64,000 nt of DNA. Source: Caulifigura coniformis (GTDB lineage: Bacteria > Planctomycetota > Planctomycetia > Planctomycetales > Planctomycetaceae). Positions 18,490 through 27,396 of this stretch are shown in pieces. Under the pieces are notes generated by a model. The model did not search any database, was not told the origin of the DNA, and saw only the letters and a list, made by a program, of their open reading frames with translations. The position numbers and the translations under genes were made by a program. Each line of letters starts with the position of its first letter. Position 1 is the stretch's first letter. Location: assembly GCF_007745175.1 (NCBI RefSeq), contig NZ_CP036271.1, forward strand, positions 5,902,314-5,966,313, in the 5' to 3' direction.

Positions 18490-19452
18490 ATGCGGATTCT
18501 CTTTCTCGTGATCGGCCTGGCCGCAGGCCTGTGTTTCGCCGCGACTGTGGACGCCGCCTCGCCCGGGAAGCTGGAACTGAAGGACGGCGACCGCGTGCTG
18601 TGGATTGGCGGCACGCTCATCGAGCGCGAACAGATCTACGGATACTGGGAAGCGATGCTGACTGCCTCGTTTCCCGATCGCTCGATCCGGTTCCGTAATC
18701 TGGGCTGGAGCGGGGACTCCGTGTGGGCGGAGTCGCGCGGGATGTTCGATGCGCCGGCCGAAGGCTACAAGCGGATGCTGGCGATGTCGGCGGATTTCAA
18801 GCCGACTCTGATCATCCTGGCATATGGAGGCAATGAGTCGTTCGCCGGTCCAGCCGGGCTCGAACGATTTGTCGCCCAGTACAAAAAGTTGGTTGACGAT
18901 CTCAGGAAGCCCGGCGTGCGCTTCGCATTCCTGCTTCCGGTCGACATGGAGCCGGCTTCCACGGTCGACCCCGACCTGGCGATGTCGTTCAACAAGGGGG
19001 TGGTCGCTTACCGGGAAGCGATCCGGAAACTGGCCGACGCGGAAAACGCCCCTGTGATCGACCTGACCAGGGCGGCGGCCGAGGAATCGGCGATCGCGGG
19101 CCGGTCCCTGACGACGGACGGGCTCCACGGGACCGCGGTCGGCTACTGGGCCCTGGCGCATCGCCTGCGGGACCAGGTGGCTTCCACCCGCGAGGGAGTG
19201 GTGCTTCCGCTGCCGGCGAACGCCCATCCTCCCGAGCCATCAGCCGCCTCGGCCGACCGGATTGAGCAGATGCGGCTGGCGATCATCGCCAAGAATGAGC
19301 TCTTCTTTCACCGCTGGCGTCCTCAGAACTTCACGTACCTGTTCGGGTTCCGGAAGCACGAACAGGGGAATAATGCCGTGGAGATCCCGCAGTTCGATCC
19401 GCTGATCGAGAAGCAGGAAGAGGTGATTTCGGCGCTTCGGCAGGGGAATTGA
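18490..19452 (+). CDS. exported SGNH/GDSL-family hydrolase
   Basis: The frame is open far upstream, but that stretch is antisense to mutL. The ATG at 18490 begins a clear signal peptide (MRILFLVIGLAAGLCFAATVDA), giving 320 aa. Block I is weak (VLWIGGTLIE). RFRNLGWSGDSV carries the block II Gly, YGGNES the block III Asn, and TDGLHGTAVGYWALA the DxxH pair of Asp and His. The nucleophile Ser is not in a canonical GDS motif: GWSGDSV is the best candidate. In planctomycetes this domain is often fused to large cytochrome-c proteins; here it stands alone. An esterase or acetylhydrolase acting on polysaccharide is likely. Confidence 0.75.
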   Translation: MRILFLVIGLAAGLCFAATVDAASPGKLELKDGDRVLWIGGTLIEREQIYGYWEAMLTASFPDRSIRFRNLGWSGDSVWAESRGMFDAPAEGYKRMLAMSADFKPTLIILAYGGNESFAGPAGLERFVAQYKKLVDDLRKPGVRFAFLLPVDMEPASTVDPDLAMSFNKGVVAYREAIRKLADAENAPVIDLTRAAAEESAIAGRSLTTDGLHGTAVGYWALAHRLRDQVASTREGVVLPLPANAHPPEPSAASADRIEQMRLAIIAKNELFFHRWRPQNFTYLFGFRKHEQGNNAVEIPQFDPLIEKQEEVISALRQGN

Positions 19453-19466
19453 TTTTCGCGGGGACG

Positions 19467-19484
19467 GTCGCGAAAGTTCGCGAC
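19467..19484. promoter_or_regulatory. perfect interrupted palindrome upstream of serS
   Basis: GTCGCGAA and TTCGCGAC are separated by AG: two 8-base arms, perfectly symmetrical. It lies 14 bases after the SGNH gene stop and 104 bases before serS. No T-run follows, so an operator or a simple RNA hairpin are both possible. Confidence 0.35.
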
Positions 19485-19587
19485 ACAAACAGCCCAGTCG
19501 TGTGATCACGCCCACACGCGTGCCCGCCAGTACGGTCGTCGAGCATCCAGGACGACCAGGCGGCCGCAGTACTCATGAATTGACCCA

Positions 19588-20862
19588 ATGCTTGACCTGA
19601 CGTTTATCACGGAAAACGCGGACGCCATCCGCCAGAACTGCAGCAACCGCGGGGTCAAAATCGACCTGGATGAGCTGCTCACGCTGGCGGAATCCCGTCG
19701 CGGACTGATCGGGGCGGGAGACCGGCTGCGCCAGGAGCAGAAAGACGTTGCCGCCCGGATTCCGAAAGCGACCGCCGAGGAACGGCCGGCACTGATCGCC
19801 CGCGGGAAAGAACTGCGTGAGCTGGTCTCGGCCAGCGAGAAGCAGGTGGGCGAAGTCGAGGAGCAACTGCGCTCACGACAGATGCAGATTCCGAATATGA
19901 CGCATCCCCAGGCCCCGGTCGGGCCGGATGAATCGCACAGCGTGACGGTCCGGGAGTTCGGGGCGAAGCCGACGTTCGACTTTACTCCGAAGGGACATGT
20001 CGAACTGATGGAAGCGCTGGATCTCGTCGACCTCGAAGGCGGGTCGCGGGTTGCCGGTCACGGGTTCTACTTCCTGAAGAATGAAGCGGTGCTGCTCGAG
20101 CAGGCGCTCATCAACTACGCGCTGGCGAAGCTGCGGGCCGAGGGATTCACGCTGCTGACGACGCCTGACCTGGCGCGGGACGAAGTGCTGATGGGGACGG
20201 GATACATCCCCCGCGGCAACGAAGCTCAGATCTATTCGATCCAGGGGAGCGACCTCTCGCTGGTGGCGACGGCCGAGATTCCGCTCGGCGGATTGATGAA
20301 GGATCAGATCCTCGATGCGGGCAAACTGCCGCTGAAGCTGGGGGGCCTGTCGCACTGCTTCCGCACCGAAGCGGGGGCTCATGGGAAGGCGACGCGCGGG
20401 ATTTACCGCGTCCACCAGTTCACCAAGGTCGAGATGTTCGCCTACACGGCGCCGGACGTCGCGGCGTCCGATGCGATGCACGCCACGATCGTGCGGATTG
20501 AAGAAGAGATCTTCCAGGGGCTCAAGATTCCGTATCGCGTGATCGACATCTGCACGGGCGACCTGGGAGGCTCGGCCTTCCGGAAATTCGACCTCGAAGC
20601 GTGGATGCCAGGCCGGAATGAATATGGTGAAATCACTTCGGCGTCGAACTGCACCGACTTCCAGTCGCGACGACTCGGCATCCGCTGCAAGTCGCCCGAT
20701 TTCAAGGGGACGCGTTTCGTCCACACGCTCAACGGGACGGCGATCGCCGTGACGCGCGCGATGATTGCCCTTCTCGAAAACTATCAGCAGGCGGACGGCA
20801 GCGTCGTCGTTCCGGATGTGCTGCGTTCGTGGATGGGCGGACTGGAACGCATCGCCCGGTAA
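19588..20862 (+). CDS. serS: serine-tRNA ligase
   Basis: Class II aminoacyl-tRNA synthetase that charges tRNA-Ser (and tRNA-Sec) with serine. At 424 aa the length is standard. Residues about 1-105 form the N-terminal tRNA-binding coiled coil (ITENADAIRQNCSNRG and the RLRQEQKDVAARIPKA arm). Motif 2 is FRTEAGAHGKATRGIYRVHQFTKVE. Motif 3 and the serine site contain TSASNCTDFQSRRLGIR. The ATG at 19588 is the first in frame and matches the family N-terminus (MLDLTFITEN). No T-box-like leader is evident in the 135 bases upstream. Confidence 0.97.
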   Translation: MLDLTFITENADAIRQNCSNRGVKIDLDELLTLAESRRGLIGAGDRLRQEQKDVAARIPKATAEERPALIARGKELRELVSASEKQVGEVEEQLRSRQMQIPNMTHPQAPVGPDESHSVTVREFGAKPTFDFTPKGHVELMEALDLVDLEGGSRVAGHGFYFLKNEAVLLEQALINYALAKLRAEGFTLLTTPDLARDEVLMGTGYIPRGNEAQIYSIQGSDLSLVATAEIPLGGLMKDQILDAGKLPLKLGGLSHCFRTEAGAHGKATRGIYRVHQFTKVEMFAYTAPDVAASDAMHATIVRIEEEIFQGLKIPYRVIDICTGDLGGSAFRKFDLEAWMPGRNEYGEITSASNCTDFQSRRLGIRCKSPDFKGTRFVHTLNGTAIAVTRAMIALLENYQQADGSVVVPDVLRSWMGGLERIAR

Positions 20863-20933
20863 ATCGCGGGAGACGCCGGGGATGACCTCGAACCTGACAG
20901 TTCCCACTTCGACTCTGAGAGGACCGTTGCCAC

Positions 20934-21737
20934 ATGAAGATCGCGCGTCTGCAGGAATCGTCTGGAACCATTGTCACCGCGATTCGCCATGACGACGGTC
21001 GCTTTACGAAGGCGACCGGCTCTCTGGAAACTGGCTTCAAGGATTCGGGCATTGCCGTCAGCGGCAAGCTCCTGGCGCCGGTCGATCCGCGAATCATCCT
21101 CTGTATCGGGCTCAACTACCGGAAGCACGCGGAGGAGGGGGGCAAGCCGGTCCCCGAACTGCCGGTGCTGTTCATCAAGGGGCCCGGGGCGACCAACCAT
21201 CCCGGCGACGAGATTGTCCTTCCGCGGAAGCTGCGGAGCGACATGGTCGACTACGAATGCGAACTCGCGATTGTCATCGGCCGCGTTTGTAAGAACGTCA
21301 GCAAGGCGGAGGCGTTGCAGTATGTCGCCGGTTACACGTGCGGAAACGACGTGAGTGCGCGCGACTGGCAGATGAAGTGGGGGGGCGGGCAGTGGTGTCG
21401 GGGGAAGACGTTCGACACGTTCTGTCCGCTCGGGCCGTGGATGGTGACGCCCGATGAAGTTGGAAATCCGAACGAACTCCGCATCATGACTCGCCTCAAC
21501 GGTGAGACGATGCAGGACTGGTCGACGAGCGACATGATTTTCGACGTGCCGACGCTGATCGAGTTCCTCAGCGGCAGCACGACCCTGATGCCGGGGACTG
21601 TCATTCTCACAGGAACGCCGCATGGCGTCGGCGGCGCCCGGAAGCCCCCCGTTTTTCTCAAGGCGGGCGACGCGGTCGAGATCGAGATCGAGAAAATCGG
21701 CGTATTGTCGAACCCGGTCGTCGAAGAAGTGGTCTGA
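20934..21737 (+). CDS. fumarylacetoacetate hydrolase family protein
   Basis: The 267-aa cytoplasmic enzyme has the FAH fold: ILCIGLNYRKHAEE, the metal-binding E-x-E of VDYECELAIVIGR with the third acidic ligand in the GNDVSARDWQ region, the conserved LGPWMV strand, and TGTPHGVGGARKPP near the end. Family members hydrolyse or decarboxylate 2-oxo acids such as fumarylpyruvate, acylpyruvate and oxaloacetate. The substrate cannot be told from sequence, and no aromatic-degradation genes are nearby. It starts 71 bases after serS and ends with a strong terminator. Confidence 0.9.
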   Translation: MKIARLQESSGTIVTAIRHDDGRFTKATGSLETGFKDSGIAVSGKLLAPVDPRIILCIGLNYRKHAEEGGKPVPELPVLFIKGPGATNHPGDEIVLPRKLRSDMVDYECELAIVIGRVCKNVSKAEALQYVAGYTCGNDVSARDWQMKWGGGQWCRGKTFDTFCPLGPWMVTPDEVGNPNELRIMTRLNGETMQDWSTSDMIFDVPTLIEFLSGSTTLMPGTVILTGTPHGVGGARKPPVFLKAGDAVEIEIEKIGVLSNPVVEEVV

Positions 21738-21746
21738 GAAGCCATC

Positions 21747-21781
21747 GCCCCGGCCGCTTCAGAGCAGCCGGGGCTTTTTTT
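21747..21781 (+). terminator. rho-independent terminator after the FAH gene
   Basis: An 8-bp GC-rich stem (21747-21754 with 21767-21774), extended by a short inner stem, is followed by seven T residues at 21775-21781. It lies 10 bases after the FAH-family stop and ends the plus-strand unit facing the minus-strand antiporter gene. Confidence 0.88.
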
Positions 21782-21838
21782 CTATCCAGCAGCGGCGCGG
21801 CCGGGAGATGCACGCCCCACCCGGGCGTGGACAGGCCT

Positions 21839-23278
21839 TCAGGCGGCGGTGGTGACCGTCCTCGTGCGCGACATCGACCACCCGAGCAGGGGGGGAGTAA
21901 TCAGGGTCGTCACCATCACCATGACGACGATCGCCGTATTGATGGCCGGGCTGACAACGGGCTGTCCGTCGATCTTCAACTCCGCGCCGATCGCGGCGAA
22001 TATCAGCCCGACTTCACCGCGGGGAATCATCCCGATTCCAATGCTCAGACGGTCCAGGCCGCGCTCGATGGGGCCGAACGCGCAGACCTGTTTGCCGATG
22101 ATCGCCGCGATCGTGAGGGCCGCCGCGAGGCCGAGTACGGTCGTGTTCGCGAAGCTGCGAAGATCGACGGTGAAGCCCATCATCACGAAGAAGATGGGAA
22201 CGAGCATCGTGGTGATCGGAATGACCTTTTCCTCCATCGAGTCATGGTCGTGCAACTGGAGCGCCCGATAGTGCCGCTCGTCGAGGATGAGGCCGGCGGC
22301 GAACGCTCCGACGATCGGCGCCAGTCCGACCAGGGCGGCGACCCACGCCAGGAGGAAACAAACCAGCAGGCCGGTGACCGTCATCATGCCGTGCACCCGG
22401 AGCCGCGCCATGAGCTTGTAGACATGAGGGAACAGGTACTCACCCAGGACCACCGCCCCGACGAGGAACCCGACGGCCTTCCCGGTGATCACGGCCACTT
22501 CTTCGAGACTGGCGGTCCCCTTGACGATGATCGCCTGGACGACTGCAAGGACAATCAGGCCCATCACGTCGTCGATGACCGCGGCGCCGAGGACGATCTG
22601 CGATTCTTTGAGGTCCGTCTTGCCGAGGTCCTTGAGAACGCGGGCGGTGATGCCCACGCTGGTGGCGCACAGCGTCGCCCCGAGGAACAGATGCACGTGC
22701 CAGGATTCGTCCGGCAGGAACCACTTCCCTACGAACCAGCCCAGGATCATCGGTGCGACGACTCCGAGAATCGCCACGAGGAATGCGGACGCGCCGACGC
22801 GGCGCATATCGCCCAGATTCGATTCGAGTCCAACTTCGAACAGGAGCAGGATGACGCCGATTCGGGCCAGCATGTCGAGCGTGGTCGCCACGGCCGTCGC
22901 GCTGGCTCCATGGGCTTCAACCGACGGAGCACGGAGAAACTCGAAGCCGTCGTAGCCGGCCAGGATCGCGTTGCCCATCAGGACGCCGACGAGCAATTCA
23001 CCCAGAACGGCCGGCTGCTTGAGCCGGACCATCAAGGCCCCGCCGACCTTGGCAGAAAACAGGATCAAGACGAGTCCGAGCAGCAGCGGCGTGACCGGAT
23101 CGGCATGCCCCCCTCCGTGATCGAAGTCGGGATGCGCGGCCGCCGCTGCCGGGGCTTCGGCGGTCGAGACGACCTCCTGGCAGGACGCTGTTCCGGACAG
23201 CATTGCGAGCAGGACGATGGCGGTCAGTCCGATTCTTCCCAGCGGAAATCTCCGATTCGCAGTCAATCCAGTCACCAT
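21839..23278 (-). CDS. CPA2-family cation:proton antiporter
   Basis: A 479-aa inner-membrane protein. An N-terminal signal-like segment (residues about 14-34, ending GTASC) is followed by a His-rich loop and about 12 transmembrane helices of the KefB/NapA type. Family signs are PAVLGELLVGVLMG, LLLFEVGLESN, GATLCATSVGITARVLKDLG, DDVMGLIVLAVV (Asp pair of the ion site, as D-D in electrogenic NapA-like members), GAFAAGLILDE and GMIPRGEVGLIFAAIG. No C-terminal TrkA-N or other regulatory domain is present, so it is a Na+/H+ exchanger more likely than a Kef K+ channel. Its start has AGGAG upstream. A terminator separates it from the upstream Gfo/Idh/MocA gene. Confidence 0.92.
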   Translation of the reverse strand: MVTGLTANRRFPLGRIGLTAIVLLAMLSGTASCQEVVSTAEAPAAAAAHPDFDHGGGHADPVTPLLLGLVLILFSAKVGGALMVRLKQPAVLGELLVGVLMGNAILAGYDGFEFLRAPSVEAHGASATAVATTLDMLARIGVILLLFEVGLESNLGDMRRVGASAFLVAILGVVAPMILGWFVGKWFLPDESWHVHLFLGATLCATSVGITARVLKDLGKTDLKESQIVLGAAVIDDVMGLIVLAVVQAIIVKGTASLEEVAVITGKAVGFLVGAVVLGEYLFPHVYKLMARLRVHGMMTVTGLLVCFLLAWVAALVGLAPIVGAFAAGLILDERHYRALQLHDHDSMEEKVIPITTMLVPIFFVMMGFTVDLRSFANTTVLGLAAALTIAAIIGKQVCAFGPIERGLDRLSIGIGMIPRGEVGLIFAAIGAELKIDGQPVVSPAINTAIVVMVMVTTLITPPLLGWSMSRTRTVTTAA

Positions 23279-23301
23279 CGCTCCTGCCGGTCGAGTTACA
23301 C

Positions 23302-23334
23302 GAGAAAACCCAGCCGCAAGAGGCGGCTGGGTTT
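23302..23334 (-). terminator. rho-independent terminator after the Gfo/Idh/MocA gene
   Basis: A 12-bp stem (23306-23317 with 23323-23334) with a 5-base loop is followed on the minus strand by TTTTCTCG, where the Ts partly belong to the stem. It lies 66 bases downstream of the oxidoreductase stop and upstream of the antiporter start. Confidence 0.7.
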
Positions 23335-23399
23335 CGAGCTCGGCGTCAGATTCGTGTGTTCCGTCGTGACTTGCAAGGACGCGGAAGGTGACGGTTTGA

Positions 23400-24800
23400 T
23401 CAAACTTTCACGTTGATCTCGTATCCCTTGCGCTGTTCGCGGGACTGCCAGCCGTTCGCTTCCTCGTCGCCGACGACCTGCTGCCGGGTGGCGTCCCACT
23501 GGATCTTGCGATCCAGGCGGATGGCAATGTTCGCGAGATGGCAGGTCGTCATGGAGCGATGGTGAGTGTAGACGTCGGAGATTGGCTGCTCCCGGGTCTT
23601 GATGCACTCGAAGAAGTTGCCCATGTGGTTTCCGGGCTGCTTCCCCTTGTACAGCTTCACCAGGGCATCTTCGGGCAGGGGATTGGACTTGAGTTCCTCG
23701 ACCGGCGCCCCTTTCATCGCCCCGCGGCTGACGTGGAAACGGCCTTCGGTTCCTTCGAACAGGATGCCGTTGCCGTCCGGCGAATCGCTGACGATGTGCA
23801 TTTCGACGTTGCCCGGGCACATGACCTTGACGTCGAACTTGCCGGCGACGTTATACATGTCGTCGCGCGTCGGCATGCCGCGACTGTCGAGCGGGCAGAG
23901 GGACTCGATCGATCCCGGGACCGGTTCGGCGGAGAGCGGGCCCGTTTCGTCGATGCCGAGCGCCCAGTTGGCGATGTCGACATGGTGGGCCCCCCAGTCG
24001 GTCATCTTTCCGCCCGAGTATTCGTACCACCAGCGGAATTCGTAGTGCACCCGGCTGTGCGGATATTTGGCCTTCTCGTTGGCCATCGGTTTCGAACGGT
24101 ATTTCACCATCGGCGCCTGGCCGAGCCACATGTCGAAGTTGAGTTCCCTGGGAATCGCGACCTCGGGGATCTCACCGCTTGCTCCGACGCCGCCGATGTT
24201 GCAGGTGACCCGCTGGACCTTGCCGATGCGGCCGCCTTTGACCATCGCGACCGCCGTCAGGAAGCGGCTGCCCATTTCACTGCGCTGCTGCGTGCCCACC
24301 TGGAACACCCGCTTGGTCTCGTCGAGCACCTTGCAGATCTGCTTGCCCTCCATGATGGTCAGCGTGAGCGGCTTCTCGCAGTAGACATCCTTGCCCGCCT
24401 GCATGGCTTCGATGGCGATCTTCGAATGCCAATGGTCCGGCGTCACGATCGTGACGACATCGATGTCCTTGCGGTCGAGCAGTTTCCGGTAGTCTTCGTA
24501 GGAGTCGACCGGCTTGCTGTTCTTCTCGCCGTTCTTCTGCTTCGCAACTTCGAGACCTTCGCGGAGATGGTTGGCATCGACGTCGCAGACCGCGACCGCG
24601 GTCGAGTAGTTGGCCGCGCCCCCGATGATCTGCTTCCAGCGGTCGCCCGTGCCGATACAGCCCAGCAGCGGCCGTTCGTTCGGGCTGCGGTTTTCCTGGG
24701 CCAGGGAACGCGAACTCGAAAACCAGTAAGGCATCACCGCTCCGGCCGCCGCGGCGGTGGAGATCTTCAACACATCACGACGGCTGGTGCGAACAGGCAC
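23400..24800 (-). CDS. Tat-exported Gfo/Idh/MocA-family oxidoreductase
   Basis: The 466-aa protein starts with GTG at 24800 (GGGAG 8 bases upstream). It carries a Tat signal, TSRRDVLKISTAAAAGAVMP, so it is folded with cofactor before export. The NAD(P)-binding Rossmann region begins at LLGCIGTGDRWKQ; the conserved EKPLTLT (residues about 142-148) holds the catalytic-type Lys of the family. Mid-protein WGAHHVDIANWALG is the usual planctomycete GFO signature. The C-terminal alpha/beta region includes HMGNFFECIKTREQPISD. Substrates in this family are sugars, inositols or their derivatives; the phylum has many such paralogues, so no specific reaction can be given. Confidence 0.92.
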   Translation of the reverse strand: MPVRTSRRDVLKISTAAAAGAVMPYWFSSSRSLAQENRSPNERPLLGCIGTGDRWKQIIGGAANYSTAVAVCDVDANHLREGLEVAKQKNGEKNSKPVDSYEDYRKLLDRKDIDVVTIVTPDHWHSKIAIEAMQAGKDVYCEKPLTLTIMEGKQICKVLDETKRVFQVGTQQRSEMGSRFLTAVAMVKGGRIGKVQRVTCNIGGVGASGEIPEVAIPRELNFDMWLGQAPMVKYRSKPMANEKAKYPHSRVHYEFRWWYEYSGGKMTDWGAHHVDIANWALGIDETGPLSAEPVPGSIESLCPLDSRGMPTRDDMYNVAGKFDVKVMCPGNVEMHIVSDSPDGNGILFEGTEGRFHVSRGAMKGAPVEELKSNPLPEDALVKLYKGKQPGNHMGNFFECIKTREQPISDVYTHHRSMTTCHLANIAIRLDRKIQWDATRQQVVGDEEANGWQSREQRKGYEINVKV

Positions 24801-25168
24801 AGGAGCGCTCCCGGAAGGAAAGATCGGACCCTTGTCAGTGACAGTCTACGCGTTGGCGACAGTCTAAGCCGCACGATTCAGGGAAGGCGAGCGTACGCCG
24901 GCGAACGGCATGCGGTCGATACAGCCGATGGAATGGCAAGCACCTCCATCAAGAGAATGCGGAGCGGCGAGCGGATGTTCCCGTAGCGGCAGATTTCAGA
25001 TCTGCATTCTCGCGGTGAGTCCTCCATTCAGTGACACCACCCCTCGAGACGCGACCTTCGTTCGAGAGATCCATGTTCTCGAAGTCGCCCGTCGTGAAGA
25101 CGCAGGCAGTGGAGCCGGTCCCGGTTTCCAGGGCCGACAAAGGGAGGCCCCGGAAGACGTCATCGGTT
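24801..25168. other. 368-base gap upstream of the Gfo/Idh/MocA gene
   Basis: No gene is supported. Short frames exist on both strands but lack ribosome-binding sites and family features. A 6-bp inverted repeat GCAGAT-TTCAG-ATCTGC lies near 24988-25004. The region must hold the promoter of the oxidoreductase and the 3' end of msrB, but I see no convincing -35/-10 pair or T-run terminator. Confidence 0.4.
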
Positions 25169-25567
25169 CTACTGGTTCTGCCGCAGTGCGGGTATGAGGA
25201 CACCCTCCGGTACAAACCGCATCGAAATGCTGTTCACGCAATGCCGGATGTTTCTGGGTGTCAGCCGCTCACCCTGAAAAACGTGTCCCAGGTGTCCGCC
25301 GCAGTGGTGGCAGACAATTTCGACGCGGTAACCATCCGCGTCGGCGTGGCGGTCGACGGCGCCCGGGATCTCGTCGTCGAAGCTGGGCCAGCCACAATGG
25401 CTGTCGAACTTGGCCTCGGATTTGTACAGCGGAGCATTGCACTGTCGGCAGATGTAGACGCCCGCCGCTTTATTGTCGGTGTACTCGCCGACGAAAGGCC
25501 GCTCGGTCCCCTTATGAAGGATCACGCGGGCTTCTTCGGGCGTCAGCGGGTTGTACGAGGCGGACAT
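25169..25567 (-). CDS. msrB: peptide-methionine (R)-S-oxide reductase
   Basis: MsrB reduces R-methionine sulfoxide in proteins using thioredoxin. The 132-aa protein has the zinc site C40/C43 and C86/C89 (two CxxC pairs), the CGWPSF motif with probable resolving C58, the HLGHVF motif and the catalytic C110 in [11 protein letters not shown]. It is a single-domain, cytoplasmic form with no signal peptide and no MsrA fusion. AGGAG precedes the start. It follows ohr on the same strand 59 bases downstream, forming an oxidative-damage pair; a GC-rich hairpin lies between. Confidence 0.95.
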   Translation of the reverse strand: MSASYNPLTPEEARVILHKGTERPFVGEYTDNKAAGVYICRQCNAPLYKSEAKFDSHCGWPSFDDEIPGAVDRHADADGYRVEIVCHHCGGHLGHVFQGERLTPRNIRHCVNSISMRFVPEGVLIPALRQNQ

Positions 25568-25584
25568 GGGGACTCCTTGCAGAT

Positions 25585-25610
25585 GCCCCGGCCGTGGCAG
25601 CGTCCGGGGC
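25585..25610 (-). other. hairpin in the ohr-msrB intergenic space
   Basis: GCCCCGG (25585-25591) pairs with CCGGGGC (25604-25610) across a 12-base loop. There is no T-run, so it may tune the relative expression of ohr and msrB or stabilise the ohr transcript rather than terminate it. Confidence 0.35.
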
Positions 25611-25626
25611 TCTGAACGCGAACAGG

Positions 25627-26052
25627 TCAGACGATCGTCAGCGTCACGTTGATGTTGCCGCGGGTCGCGTTCGAATACGGGCAGACGAAATGCGCCTTGT
25701 CGACGATCTCCTGCACCTCTTCCTTCGGCATGCCGGGCGCGCTGATCTTCAGCTCGACTTCAATGCCGAAGCCGGTCGGCAGCGTGCCGATTCCGACGGC
25801 GCCCTCGATCGAGGTGTCCGCGGGAAGCGACTTCTTCTCCTTCATGGCGACGAACTTCATCGCGCCGAGGAAGCAGGCCGAATAGCCGGCCGCGAAGAGC
25901 TGCTCGGGATTGGTTCCCGCGGCGCCATTGCCGCCGAGTTCCTTGGGAGTGGTGAGTTTGACGTCCAGGATTCCGTCGGACGATGTGGCTTTGCCTTCAC
26001 GTCCGCCGGTGGCCTTGGCGTGGGCGGTGTAGAGTGCTTTTTCGATGGGCAT
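25627..26052 (-). CDS. ohr: organic hydroperoxide resistance protein (Ohr/OsmC family)
   Basis: Ohr reduces organic hydroperoxides by a thiol mechanism with lipoylated partners. The 141-aa protein shows the Ohr arrangement: N-terminal [13 protein letters not shown] with catalytic R18, [14 protein letters not shown] with E50 and peroxidatic C60, and [13 protein letters not shown] with resolving C124. The R18/E50 and two-Cys spacing favours Ohr over OsmC. It probably forms a unit with msrB downstream. No OhrR-type regulator gene is adjacent. Confidence 0.93.
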   Translation of the reverse strand: MPIEKALYTAHAKATGGREGKATSSDGILDVKLTTPKELGGNGAAGTNPEQLFAAGYSACFLGAMKFVAMKEKKSLPADTSIEGAVGIGTLPTGFGIEVELKISAPGMPKEEVQEIVDKAHFVCPYSNATRGNINVTLTIV

Positions 26053-26190
26053 GGGTGGCCTTTTGCAGTGGCAGTGGCGAAGTGAAGCGGCGCGCCTGTT
26101 ATGTTAGCCGACCTTGGGCGGAAGGCGATGGCCCCCCTGGAGGCAGGCGCCCGGCCTTCCGGATGGGTAATTCTCAGCGGGAGTCGATGG

Positions 26191-26817
26191 ATGACGACAC
26201 CAGTCGAGTCGGTCGCCGGACCTGATGGCGTGGTTCGGCGGGGGAAGCGGTTCGGTTGGCCGACGCTCGTTGTCGTCACGATCGCGGCCCTCTGGGCCGG
26301 GGGAGCCATTCGCAATGCGATGGCTAAGTCTTATCAGGCCGACCTGTTGGCGACGTTCCCGTCGTTTCTGGAGATCAATTCGCCTGTCTCGATTCAGATG
26401 GACTGGAATGCCACCGAAACGGAAATCGACGGCACCTCCATGTTTCGCCAATACTCCGGGCCAGCGACCTATCTGATCAGGAATCAAAGCGATCGGCCGA
26501 TCAAGATGGTCTTTCCGCCGCAGAATGGCTTTCGTTTCGAAGTCCGGGACACCGGAGCCTCGATGTCGCCGCGGACTTCCAAGGACATTCCGGCATGGGC
26601 ACGGCGGAACTTCGTCCTGGAACTGACTCCGGGCGAAGAGCACCGATTTGAAGAGGACTACACGATCGCGAGTTCTCCGATTTCAGAGAAACGGTGCTAC
26701 GGCCCTGTCGGACTCGATTTCGCTGCGCCGAGCGGTGCGGACGTCACCGGGTACGTGACCGGCACGGTCGTCTGCAAGATGAAGGCGAAGGTGACGAAGT
26801 CACGTCAGACTCACTGA
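26191..26817 (+). CDS. membrane-anchored hypothetical protein
   Basis: The ATG at 26191 is chosen because GGGAG lies upstream and it sets a short cytoplasmic tail before one transmembrane helix (about residues 23-42, WPTLVVVTIAALWAGGAI). The frame itself is open from 26101. The 208-aa product then has a beta-rich periplasmic domain, possibly immunoglobulin-like (PATYLIRNQSDRPIKMVFPPQNGFRFEV). Two cysteines near the end (CYGPVG and VVCKM) could form a disulfide. I do not recognise the family. It is convergent with the VOC gene. Confidence 0.6.
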   Translation: MTTPVESVAGPDGVVRRGKRFGWPTLVVVTIAALWAGGAIRNAMAKSYQADLLATFPSFLEINSPVSIQMDWNATETEIDGTSMFRQYSGPATYLIRNQSDRPIKMVFPPQNGFRFEVRDTGASMSPRTSKDIPAWARRNFVLELTPGEEHRFEEDYTIASSPISEKRCYGPVGLDFAAPSGADVTGYVTGTVVCKMKAKVTKSRQTH

Positions 26818-26910
26818 CACGACGCCCCGACGCGAGAGTCTTCTGGACAGGACCGCGGAGTCGCTGCTGCGTAACGTCTGCAACTCGGTCTGAAGGTTGG
26901 CGCCAACGGT

Positions 26911-27336
26911 TCAGTAAATCGGCCAGATCCCCGGCGTCGCGACTTCCAGCAAGTGGCCGTCGGGATCTCGGAAGTACCAGCTTGTCCCGCCACGCGGCCA
27001 GCGTGTCTCGCCCTCGAGCGCCACTCCGTGAGCCGCGAGATGTTCCCGCCAGCCATCGAGTGAATCGACGGCGAAGGCGATGTGGATCGGTCCCGACGCC
27101 CCGTGACCCGGAATGGTCCCTCCGGGCAGCACGGCCGTATCAGTCGTCGCGCCCTGTTTGAACAGCAGCAGAACGCAATCGCCTGGCAGCCCCATAGGCC
27201 GGAACCGGGAGTCGGCGGCGGGATCGCTGCCGTCAAAGAGCGGGCTTAAACGGAGGACCGACTCGTAGAACTTCTGGGAGCGGTCGAGGTCGTGAACGTA
27301 GAGGGCGGTTTCGAGGAGGCGCTTGATGGCGGGCAT
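26911..27336 (-). CDS. VOC-family (glyoxalase-like) protein
   Basis: The 141-aa protein has two beta-alpha-beta-beta-beta modules of the vicinal oxygen chelate superfamily. The first begins ALYVHDLDRSQKFYESVLRL, with H15 as a possible metal ligand. The second holds GPIHIAFAVDSLDGWREHLAAHG and ends YFRDPDGHLLEVATPG, where the Glu of LLEV is the usual metal ligand. Such proteins are glyoxalases, dioxygenases or resistance proteins; the substrate cannot be assigned. Confidence 0.87.
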   Translation of the reverse strand: MPAIKRLLETALYVHDLDRSQKFYESVLRLSPLFDGSDPAADSRFRPMGLPGDCVLLLFKQGATTDTAVLPGGTIPGHGASGPIHIAFAVDSLDGWREHLAAHGVALEGETRWPRGGTSWYFRDPDGHLLEVATPGIWPIY

Positions 27337-27396
27337 CGGTCATTCCCTGGTATGCGGCAGAGGGACCGCCCGGGGATCATGAACCACAGGCGGCCG

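Noticed and set aside
21827-23416. 529-residue plus-strand frame
   Set aside because: It is the reverse shadow of the antiporter gene, composed of Arg, Asp and Gly-rich sequence with no family signal.
23538-24986. 482-residue plus-strand frame
   Set aside because: Shadow of the Gfo/Idh/MocA gene on the opposite strand; high-GC codons create long open antisense frames.
25258-26085. 275-residue plus-strand frame over msrB and ohr
   Set aside because: Both minus-strand genes have complete catalytic residues; the plus frame is a shadow.
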